This document shows, piece by piece, positions 56,205 through 64,000 of a stretch of 64,000 bases of DNA (its first letter is position 1; every line of letters begins with the position of its first letter). The notes under the pieces are model-generated. The model was given only the letters and a program-made list of their open reading frames with translations. It was not told the DNA's origin and searched no databases. A program made the translations under genes and the position numbers. The DNA comes from Dendrolimus kikuchii (Eukaryota; Arthropoda; Insecta; Lepidoptera; Lasiocampidae). The DNA is taken from assembly GCA_019925095.2 (NCBI GenBank), contig CM034407.1:7442710-7506709 (forward strand). Direction: 5' to 3'.

Positions 56205-56517
56205 ATTTATCCGTGCAGGAACGGAGAAAGAATACAATTTCCTACGGCCGGGTGGCCTGTCGTAAGAGGCGACAAAACAACCCACAGTCAGGTGGTAGGG
56301 TATTTGCTCGACTGGATGACGACCACCTCTGATCTAGAGTATGCCGCCATAACAACCTTGTGTTCTGTTCCGTATTAGTGACCAGGTTCTAGTCTCCCTT
56401 AAGAGAGCAACACCGCATTTGTAGCACATTTGGTGTTGCAAATGTCCATAGGCGATGGAAACCGCTGTCCATAAAGTGGGCCGTCTGCCTGTCTGCTGAA
56501 CTCCTGCGATAAAAAAA
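56205..56517 (+). repeat. Repeat A copy with A-tail
   Basis: Plus copy from TCCGTGCAGGAACGGAGAAA to CTGCTGAACTCCTGCGATAA AAAAA. It is full length and is a good reference for the polarity of the family. A GC-rich segment to 56720 (GGTCTCATATATGACC, CCAGGCCACCTGTGCCAG) follows and is unassigned. Confidence 0.87.
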
Positions 56518-56819
56518 TGATATGTGGCGGACTGCCCGCTCGCGGCGCTCTCCTCTCTCCTCGACGTAACCGGTTGGCCTTAATATAATCCTTTTAATAT
56601 GCTGTTGCTGTGGAAACGTAATCTGCTGGGGGTCTCATATATGACCTGGCTGACGGCACCCCTGTTCCCCTACCAGGCCACCTGTGCCAGTCACAACGCG
56701 AAGCAGCTGATTTTCCCCCTAACAATAGTTTACCCGCAATAAATTAAAATTGAAATGAAATGATTAAAAACCAGGTTAAACTGCAGTAGTGATTGCGGGG
56801 TTTAGTTTAATCTATGTTG

Positions 56820-56960
56820 TTATAGCACTTCTAGCTTAGTGGTTATGGCACTCGTTTCTTATTCCAATGATGTGGATTTGAAGCCTAGCTGGGTAGCATA
56901 CACTATTTAGACAGTTTTTCTACACGTAACGTTCATATAATATTACAATTATCACATACA
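56820..56960 (+). repeat. tRNA-derived SINE scrap
   Basis: TAGCTTAGTGGTTATGGC (A-box-like) and GATTTGAAGCCTAGCTGGG (B-box-like) are correctly ordered about 35 nt apart. A related B-box half occurs near 28366-28400. It is too diverged to be a tRNA gene. Confidence 0.4.
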
Positions 56961-57281
56961 GATCGCAACGGAAAACATTGTAAGCGAAATTGCATTTCGG
57001 AACTGATCGATTACTGAATCCCGACAATCCACTTAAGCCGATATTAGATTGTTCATTTCTGTAGTTCAATTTAGATTACTCAACCAAAGTGATCCATATA
57101 AAGATATACATGAATCAAGGTCATTGAGTACCGTCGTGTTCTTTCAGTTCTGTGCATTTCAAACAAATTGATTCAATTTGACTGACTTGTCTAATATCCG
57201 CATTAGACAAGCTTGTCGTATATACCTTCCATTGTAATTATGCACTACTTTTAACAACTAGATCCCTGATTTTATCTACAA

Positions 57282-57538
57282 CTAGGATATGCCTGCGACT
57301 TCGTCCAAGCTTGACTTGAAATTCCCACGGGATTCCCGGGTCACAAGTACCTTAGCGTTTAAAAAAGAATGTAAGCTGTCGTTTTAATGAAAACTGTCTC
57401 GGAATAAAAATTAGTTATTTTTATTCACCCGAACAATGAAAAACCGCTCCCGGGAAAATGCCTGCGGGATTCCCGGGATATTAAATATCACAGATTTTAT
57501 GACAGAGAATTTGCTATTGATATTTATATATAGGTATA

Positions 57539-57540
<2 letters not shown>
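57282..57540 (-). mobile_element. Helitron-like family H4, 3' part
   Basis: The plus strand starts CTAGGATATGCCTGCGACTT after an A, then CCACGGGATTCCCGGGTCAC, GCCTGCGGGATTCCCGGGAT and GAATTTGCTATTGATA. It runs into an interrupted (TA)n tract ending near 57572. Confidence 0.58.
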
Positions 57541-57572
<32 letters not shown>

Positions 57573-57919
57573 CCATATAAGTAAAAGAGAAACCATTACA
57601 GTTTTGTACCACTAATAAGATAAATTTGAATATTTCAGAAAATATTTATCTAAGCAATTAGGTCTATGAGACTTTTTGTAGAAAATTAAATTTCGTAGAC
57701 TTTACGTGAAAATCAACTTCAGTGACGTGTACCAACGCACCAGTATAAGTTAAACTTTCGCCGCAATGGAAACGATTATTATTAAACTATTTATATAACT
57801 TAGAATATACATAAACAAGTACTAAAAGTAATGACAAATTGTGCGAGAGAGTCGAGAGAGAGAGTGGTAAGTCGTCAATGAAAATTGTGTCAATTTTGCC
57901 TCCAAGGCCGCTCCTATAT

Positions 57920-57982
57920 CCCGCGTACCGTCCGACGCCTAGCTGCTAATTGTGCAAGCTATGGGCGTCGGCGGTATGTGGG
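57920..57982. repeat. GC-rich inverted repeat
   Basis: CCCGCGTACCGTCCGACGCC (57920-57939) pairs with GGGCGTCGGCGGTATGTGGG (57963-57982) with one gap and two mismatches around a 23-nt loop. It sits in a GC-rich island (57900-58030) within AT-rich DNA. Confidence 0.5.
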
Positions 57983-58554
57983 GCGCGGAGAGTAGGTGTG
58001 TTCCGGCGGGCGGATCAGGGGGTCCTCTCTGTGCGCAACAGAAACTAATTATAATAATTTTAACCAAAAAAAGTCACATCCAAGTCAAGGCCGGACCGAG
58101 AAAAAAGCAATAGTTATAGTATACGCCCCAATAGCAGGCAATGAAAATTAGTCCATACAGCCTTGAGAATTTTCTTCTTCAGTCGCCAAAGATAGGAGTG
58201 CTTGTCAAAACTCGATAGGTCACATTTTAATACACACATTTCACATTTCTCACACACACATTCCACAGGCTTTCAAAAATGACATGTCAAATCGCAAAGT
58301 TTTGTATGGTCTGGCTACTAGCAATAGCGTGAACAGCTACCCTTCAGTAAGCTCCAGGGGTGTTCAACACAAACCTAAATCAAGCGTCATTAATTACTAG
58401 ATATATTAATGAGTCACCAGGGTTTCGTGGCCATTCACCTCTGCCTTACATTGATTACATATTGTCTGTAAGTTATATTATTTGTTCTCATACAATGTAA
58501 AACAAATACCATGCTGACTTGGTCCAGCCTATTATGATATAAGTTTTCGTATAA

Positions 58555-58735
58555 TAACAGCCTATAAACGTCCCACTGCTGGACTCAGGCCTCCCACTAT
58601 AAGGAAATGATTAGTATACCTACCACGCTTGAGCAAGGCAGATTTGACACATCGGTTACCTCGATGTGCAGATTTGATCACAATGTTTTCCTTCACCGTT
58701 ATTAGCACGTAGTTAATTATAAATGTTTTCAACAA
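58555..58735 (+). repeat. Lepidopteran SINE remnant
   Basis: AACAGCCTATAAACGTCCCA, CTGCTGGACTCAGGCCTCCC, CACATCGGTTACCTCGATGT and CACAATGTTTTCCTTCACCG are characteristic blocks of an abundant lepidopteran interspersed repeat. Both ends are worn. Confidence 0.6.
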
Positions 58736-59290
58736 GCGCCATTTGCCGGAGTTCTTGTAACAAGTCCAAAGGGTAAAGTATAATGAATATATTATATAGC
58801 TTTACCTATATATATATATATATATAAAGGGTTCAGCAATTTATAATTTTTAAATATATAACATAATTTCGTAAAGGGTTCAAAGGTTCGGGTTTGAGGC
58901 GCGGCATTTTATTTCATTTTCATTTCGATATTTAGGTACTTTTCAGTAGCTGCCAAGTGGCCGAAACGTCTAATACAAATAAAAATCATATAAAATGCTG
59001 CGACTAAACTCGGTAAAACGTAATTCTAATTATGTGTACTAGTCAGAGAAAAATTAAAAAAGTACTACATTTTCTACTTTAATATCTATCTGGAGACGTT
59101 TCTTATGTTGACTAAAACATTTGAAACATCATTACATATTGTTATTGACTGCAAAAATCAAGGTGTGTGAAATATGAAAATGATCTTTTAAGGCAAAGCA
59201 AGGTACAATATTGTTTTGATATCTCGGATCAAAAATGAGGAACCCGGGTCGATTGATACTTGAAATACGCAGTTCTAAATGATACACTAT
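58736..59290. other. AT-rich stretch, short (TA)n near 58805
   Basis: No gene or repeat apart from the simple (TA)n run. Confidence 0.45.
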
Positions 59291-59294
59291 GACT

Positions 59295-59515
59295 GCGTAC
59301 CACTAGTGGCTCACAACGACCACGTTCACGACCGCGATTTTTCCCGTTCCACTTGCTTAAGGGCGATACAATCATAAACTCTAGTAGAACGGTTATTCGA
59401 CTCACCTCTTAATATGGGTCGTTAATGACGTTTTTGCTACGACTATAATGACCGCGGTCGCCAGGTGGAACGTATAACGGACCATTTTGGGCGTTGTGAG
59501 CTACTAAAGGAACGC
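59295..59515. mobile_element. 221-bp inverted-repeat element (MITE candidate)
   Basis: The left end GCGTACCACTAGTGGCTCAC continuing AACG, and the inverted right end GCGTTCCTTTAGTAGCTCAC continuing AACG, match at 18 of 24 positions. A further inverted pair, GACCGCG/CGCGGTC, lies inward. The flanks do not give a clear target duplication. There is no coding region. Confidence 0.45.
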
Positions 59516-59823
59516 GCTATATGTTTATCATCGATTTTAACACCCACCCGCAGCCTCTGGCGCCAGACTGCCTGGCGACACTGCTCCACTGCGGAGTGTT
59601 GTGGTCTAATTCATATTAAGTTAAAGTAAGTTTGTAGGCTTAAGGTTCTTAAAGAAGCCTATATATATACGCGTAACTCAATATTAATAAGACCGTTGGT
59701 GTCTTGTAACTTTTCTCTATGACTCGGCACTTCACATGGTGCGTTGCAATAAATAATGAGATGTACTAGTATGAAAGAAAAATGGTAACAATAACACTCT
59801 CCGCACTTTTTTTATTGCGAATC

Positions 59824-59960
59824 TGGAAGACAGGCAGACGGCCCACCTGATGGAACGCGGTTACCGTCGCCTATATACGTTGGCAACACCAGGGGCGAAG
59901 TCAATGCGTTGCCATCCTTTGATATAGGATAGAGGGGATGAAACACATGGGATGGGATAG
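59824..59960 (-). repeat. Repeat B copy
   Basis: GAAGACAGGCAGACGGCCCA, CCTGATGGAACGCGGTTACC, GGCAACACCAGGGGCGAAG and CCATCCTTTGATATAGGAT define the family. The T-run at 59808-59815 is the tail side. Confidence 0.6.
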
Positions 59961-60002
59961 AGAGAAGTACTTTAGCAACAATCTGGAAAACCAGACACAC
60001 TG

Positions 60003-60475
60003 GTTTACGCCATTATTACTAGTGGAAACATCAGCAGTTAGGACGAAGAGATTCGCTTCAATTTTCGGTTGTGCGTTTCTGATGAATGGAATAATTTGCC
60101 GGAGTTTGCTTTTCCCGAGGAATACAATCTGGGACTATTAAAAACTAGCTGCGTCCGCGGTTTCACCCGCGTGGTGATGTAAAATCATTATATTTTGGAT
60201 AATTCACACTATATCTTTATAAATTATAGCCTATGTGTTATTCTGATGTGTAAGCTATATTACTGTAAATTTTATCAGAATCCATTCAATAGTTTTTGCG
60301 TGAAAAAGTAACAAACATACATCCATACATCTATACATACATACATCTATACGTCCATACATCCATACATCGATACATCGATACATCCATCCATCCATTC
60401 TTACAAACTTTCACGTTTATAATATTTATATAGATACGAGTGGTACCTTCTAGGTAAACGTGCTCCATCCTGCAC
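60003..60475 (+). pseudogene. LINE family L relic split by a Helitron-like element
   Basis: 60030-60144 reads AVRTKRFASIF, then after a shift WNNLPEFAFPEEYNLGLLK. After the insertion 60145-60434 the match resumes with GAGTGGTACCTTCTAGGTAA, ACGTGCTCCATCCTG (compare 61950-61985). Stops and shifts make it inactive. Confidence 0.68.
60145..60434 (-). mobile_element. Helitron-like non-autonomous element, family H1, copy 3
   Basis: On the minus strand it starts TCTATATAAATATTATAAAC and ends GCGGACGCAGCTAG, 290 bp, between A (60144) and T (60435). The surrounding LINE text is continuous when it is removed. The expanded (ATGT/ATGG)n tract (60305-60405) explains its greater length. Confidence 0.82.
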
Positions 60476-60973
60476 GGATACCTCTGATGTTACAAATGTC
60501 CATAGTCTACGATGACCACTCTCCATCAGGTGGGTCTGTCTTCTGTACTTGTATAATGCTGGATCACGGATCCCGCACAGTTTGGCTGGTTTAAGGGGGT
60601 ATATGGAACTGAGAGGTAAGTCCTGCATAAAAACCAATGGGGTAATAAGAACCACTCTCCTCCTAATCCACCTTCAATGGGGCAGCTAGGTCAGCTCCTG
60701 GAGTGCACGGCACTAACAGATCGTTGGATGGCGCATTAGGTCTTCGATGTATTAACACACTCACACCAAAAGGCAAGCCCGACTTGTTGTTATAGTTTAA
60801 TAATGAGCACGCGGAACATCTGGACTTACTTCTCGTGCATTGGAGATGACTTTCGCCACCATCAATGGCGGCGAAAACGAAAGCCAGTGTTACTTATAAA
60901 ACTACCCACATCATCATAAATTGTGTGGATTTAACAGTACTCACACCTGAATTTGTATGTCTATATGTTAAAA

Positions 60974-61083
60974 TTTATGAATGTGAAAGAAGCAAGTGAG
61001 GTATGTAAGAATAAGCCTGAATGGCGCTCTGTTGTTCGTGCCTACTCCGCAAGGGAACTGGCGCGAAGTTATGTATGTATGTA
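60974..61083 (+). mobile_element. RTE-like LINE tail, copy 9 (110 bp, shortest)
   Basis: It keeps only the last ~30 codons (MNVKEASEVCKNKPEWRSVV) plus the (ATGT)n tail. It is flanked by TATATGTTAAAA at 60962-60973 and 61084-61095 (12 bp). Confidence 0.9.
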
Positions 61084-61504
61084 TATATGTTAAAAAAGCA
61101 AACTATTTACTACACAAACTTTATCGTATCTTAGTTTTCTTATAAAACTATTCTTATACTCTTACGTACAAAGTTTAATGTTACCACTAAAAAACAGAAA
61201 AATCAAAGAACTGTAAATGTGTAACATCACTGCTACATTGCAAAATATACCTAAAGCTGTATGGGAGAAAGTTAAAAATCACTTGATAAGTATACATCAA
61301 TGTAACGAATCAACTAGAAATATTTACCAAGGGAATTTGTTACGCTAAATCCTTGACATAAGGTTGAAAATACGTATATAGTCAAATCGAATCCAAACAG
61401 CAGACAAAGCTCGTTGCTTACAGGATGTGGGACGGTGCTTGTTTATAGCAAGCTTTGGCTCATTAACATACAAATGAGGACGAGTAATTATTTCCACTAC
61501 ATGT

Positions 61505-62055
61505 TTTGTCTTAATGTCAGCGGGTTACGATCACTGGTAATTAGACTCCCTTCGTACAATTCTTATGATCATAAAAGACGGTACTTCACACCGGAACAGC
61601 TGCAGTGCTGCACAAAGCAAAAGTACAGGCATGTTTGGAGTACTGTTCTCACCCTTGGGCTGGCTCAGACAAATATCAACTCAAAGCACTAGAGTCGATT
61701 AAGCGGACAGCCAGGAGACTAGTTGGCAACGACCAGTTTTTCGATGATAAAACTCAGTCTCAAACATAGACGCAGTGTTACTAGCTTATCGGTTTTCTAT
61801 CGCATATAGTTTGGAGATTGCGCAACTGTGCTCTTCGATCTGATCCCACCGTTTAACCTTCCCTCATCGGACACCGCAAAAGAGTGGAACTGATTGCCGG
61901 AGTCTGTCTTTCCCGATACTTACAATCTAAGTGTATTCGAGTCCCATGTGAGTAGGCACCTTCTAGATAATCGTGCTCCATCTTAGACCATATCTCCGCT
62001 TTACATCGGGCGAGATTATGGTCAAACGGGAACCTATACTACTATTAAAAAAAAG
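61505..62055 (+). pseudogene. LINE family L relic with 3' UTR and poly(A)
   Basis: RRYFTPEQLQC, then after a frameshift LHKAKVQACLEYCSHPWAGS and YQLKALESIKRTARRLVGND, then scattered NWxxLPESVFP-type and YNLSVF-type text, and a 3' UTR (GATAATCGTGCTCCATCTTA, GCGAGATTATGGTCAAACG) ending in an A-run at 62046-62053. It is the longest family L copy in the window, and several stops disable it. Confidence 0.75.
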
Positions 62056-62145
62056 AAGAATATCTCAGGCAACGCATTAACGTTACCATTCTACGAGGGA
62101 ATGCGACCAATCTCAACTGATATTAATTTTATTTTTAATTCGTCG

Positions 62146-62361
62146 TCAGCCATTCGCAGTCCATTGTTGGAGGTAAGCCTCCCCAATTCGATGCCAGTCA
62201 TCCGTGTCCTCTGACTTCCTCATCCAGCGCCTACCGGCGACCTTGCACAGGTCATCGGTCCATCGGGCTGGAGGGCGTCCGACGCTACGTTTACCGACAC
62301 GCGGTCTCCACTCCAGGACTCGTCTGCTCCATCGGCGATCGGTCCTGCGGCAGATGTGACC
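62146..62361 (-). pseudogene. RTE-type LINE ORF2 C-terminus, frame intact
   Basis: The minus strand gives 71 uninterrupted codons to a TGA: GHICRRTDRRWSRRVLEWRP, GKRSVGRPPARWTDDLCKVA, GRRWMRKSED and RIGEAYLQQWTANG. This is the DNA-binding-like C-terminal module found after the RT in RTE-type LINEs. It belongs to a family different from the nine (ATGT)n-tailed copies. The upstream portion is absent. Confidence 0.75.
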
Positions 62362-62369
62362 GTTATTTT

Positions 62370-63590
62370 TAATTATTAATTTTAATTTTTATGTTCATTT
62401 TTATTGTTTAATTTATTTTAATATTTTATGTTTAGGATATGATTATATTTTGTTGCGAACTATGTTGATATATTTCAGGACGTTGTTTAAAAATACGTGT
62501 ATGTAGATTTTATACAAACATACATATAGAACATAGATTGTAGACATTAGTTAACAACATTTGATATCCAGACAGATACAATATATGTATAAAACCTGTT
62601 AAATTATACAAAAAATATGTTATATAATATAAAACAGTAATAAAAATATCCTAACTTAAAAATTCAATTAAATTTTAAAAAGAAACACAAACAATAAGTT
62701 AAAAGCTCGCCATAAAGTGTGGCAATGCATCCAGCCTTCTAAACACGCTTTCCTATCGCAGCGAATTATTACATAGTCTATATTAATTTATTTATAACTT
62801 CGTTTATTTTAGCATGTACTTAAGACGTGTATTGTAATAAGTCATTCGATTTAAAGTATAATTTTGACCTTGAAACTATTACAACAGCAAAGGAAACACA
62901 CAAAAGTATTTAAGGCCACAACAAGCATCCGTTAACAATCCAAACATCCATAAAGGTTCACAAATGAATTCAAAATGATAGCTTTCCTCGTTAAAGGGTA
63001 ACTGTGGAGTGCCGGAAGTGGATGCTATCGGCGCGTTACACCGGAAGTGGGCGGGGCTAACGACTGGAGATCGCACCCTGAACAACCCCCGAAGATATTT
63101 GGCGTGAAAGCCTTCATTTTCGGTCGTTTACAACAATAAACTTCTTGTTTTTGAACAATGTAGACTTCTTGTATTTTAATGCTTTTTATAGCTAAAGTAG
63201 GTACAGTAGACAGCAGCAGCACGGTATGGAAATTTGGCTAGGTTAAGCCTGTTCAAAAAACATACGTACCATGCAAGCGCCGACTACACCGCTGTTGAAA
63301 AAACATCTATACTATTTCCATTCCTTTATTTTCTCGATGACAGTTCTAATTTGATAGTTGGAGTGTTGTGACCAAATAAGTAATGATATCGATCGCATAT
63401 ATTTATTATGTTTTTAACAAAGACAAATACAACAAAAACATTCAAATATATTTTTTCAAGCTGGGAACGCTCAATGACCCACCGCCATTTTGTGTTTGTT
63501 TTAATCTTTTTATAACTTGTAATATAGAAAGAAAAAAAATGTTTGAAGAAATAGCGACATACTAAATTAAAACTATTGAATGGATTTAAA
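62370..63590. other. AT-rich stretch, nothing recognised
   Basis: A modest GC-richer part at 63000-63080 (CCGGAAGTGGATGCTATCGG and CCGGAAGTGGGCGGG, a repeated CCGGAAGTGG) could be a promoter-like ETS-type doublet. No exon can be tied to it. Confidence 0.35.
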
Positions 63591-63820
63591 TGAAACTCGA
63601 CACAGAGCGAGATCATATCCCGGGACGTAACTTGGGATACTTTTTATTCCGGTAAAAAGTCATATCCGCGGAATAGACGAATATATTGAAAAAGGTAGCT
63701 ACTAAGAAAACTACAGACACTGTATCAACGAAACTCAACACAGAGATGGCTTATATCCCGAATCAATACCAAGGATACTTTATATCCCGATAAATGATGT
63801 CGGTCCATAGAATAGTTCCA
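63570..63820. repeat. Imperfect tandem doublet of a dispersed repeat
   Basis: 63585-63660 and 63725-63800 share GAAACTCRACACAGAG, ATATCCCG and GGATACTTTWTAT in the same order. It is probably a fragment of a Helitron-like or LINE 3' region. Confidence 0.4.
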
Positions 63821-63826
63821 TTTTAT

Positions 63827-64000
63827 CCCTGCAGGAACGGAGAAAGAATACAACTTCCTGCGGCCCGGCGGCCTGTCGTAAGAGGCGACAAAAGAACTCA
63901 CAGCCAGGTATTATGGTATTTGCCGGAATGGATGGCTACTACACCTGGTCTAGGGTATGCCGCCATAACAGCCTTGAGTTGTGTTCCGGCATTAGTGACC
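63827..64000 (+). repeat. Repeat A copy, cut by the window end
   Basis: It starts CCCTGCAGGAACGGAGAAAG and follows family order to CCGGCATTAGTGACC at the last base. The tail half lies outside the window. Confidence 0.85.

Noticed and set aside
59540..59640. LTR end plus primer-binding site at TGGCGCCAGAC
   Set aside because: There is no matching LTR partner and no retroelement coding nearby, so the motif alone is insufficient.

Overview
This window looks like nuclear DNA from a moth or butterfly (Lepidoptera). It is AT-rich, has spliced eukaryotic gene structure and no operons, and is dominated by non-LTR retrotransposon relics, short interspersed repeats and Helitron-like ends of kinds common in lepidopteran genomes. 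The clearest host gene encodes a fibrohexamerin/P25-like secreted protein, a family known from lepidopteran silk. Nothing here suggests a bacterial, plasmid or complete viral segment.

Host genes. One gene can be assembled with confidence: a five-exon, minus-strand gene (CDS 34672 down to 31390, 282 aa). It has a signal peptide, phase-compatible splice sites at all four introns, a TATA box 41 nt before the ATG and a poly(A) signal overlapping the stop codon. Two further coding exons are only candidates: a GC-rich first exon at 52591-52667 with a good donor site, and a short terminal-exon-like segment at 42723-42815 that encodes two tandem copies of an 11-residue P/Y/G-rich peptide.

Layout. 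0-5 kb: a LINE C-terminal relic, then two solo LTRs in the same orientation, each with its own 4-bp target duplication. 5-11 kb: repeat A, LINE scraps and mostly plain AT-rich DNA. 11.5-16 kb: a 5'-truncated R1-clade LINE with poly(A), a MADF-bearing inverted-repeat DNA element, an RTE-like LINE tail and an inverted R1-like 3' end flanked by a 13-bp duplication. 16-25 kb: more repeat A, RTE-like tails, a Helitron-like element, a 159-bp palindromic MITE and a third solo LTR split by an RTE-like insertion. 25-31 kb: Helitron-like elements and a 41-bp minisatellite of 17 full units. 31-35 kb: the silk-type gene. 36-38 kb: a second R1-clade LINE fragment. 38-44 kb: nested LINE and SINE debris, long (AT)n/(TG)n tracts and the tandem-peptide exon. 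46-47.5 kb: a decayed reverse transcriptase. 50-64 kb: Helitron-like copies, a tRNA-derived SINE, the candidate first exon, LINE relics and a 221-bp inverted-repeat element.

The transposable-element record is unusually readable. All nine tails of one RTE-like family keep direct target duplications of 9-14 bp. Helitron-like copies of three families show TC...CTAG ends between A and T. Several nested insertions give a relative order of events. I found no undescribed multi-gene system. The most notable items are the silk-type gene with an extra His/Gly/Tyr-rich N-terminal segment and a dyad in its upstream region, the two candidate host exons, and the mobile-element structure.
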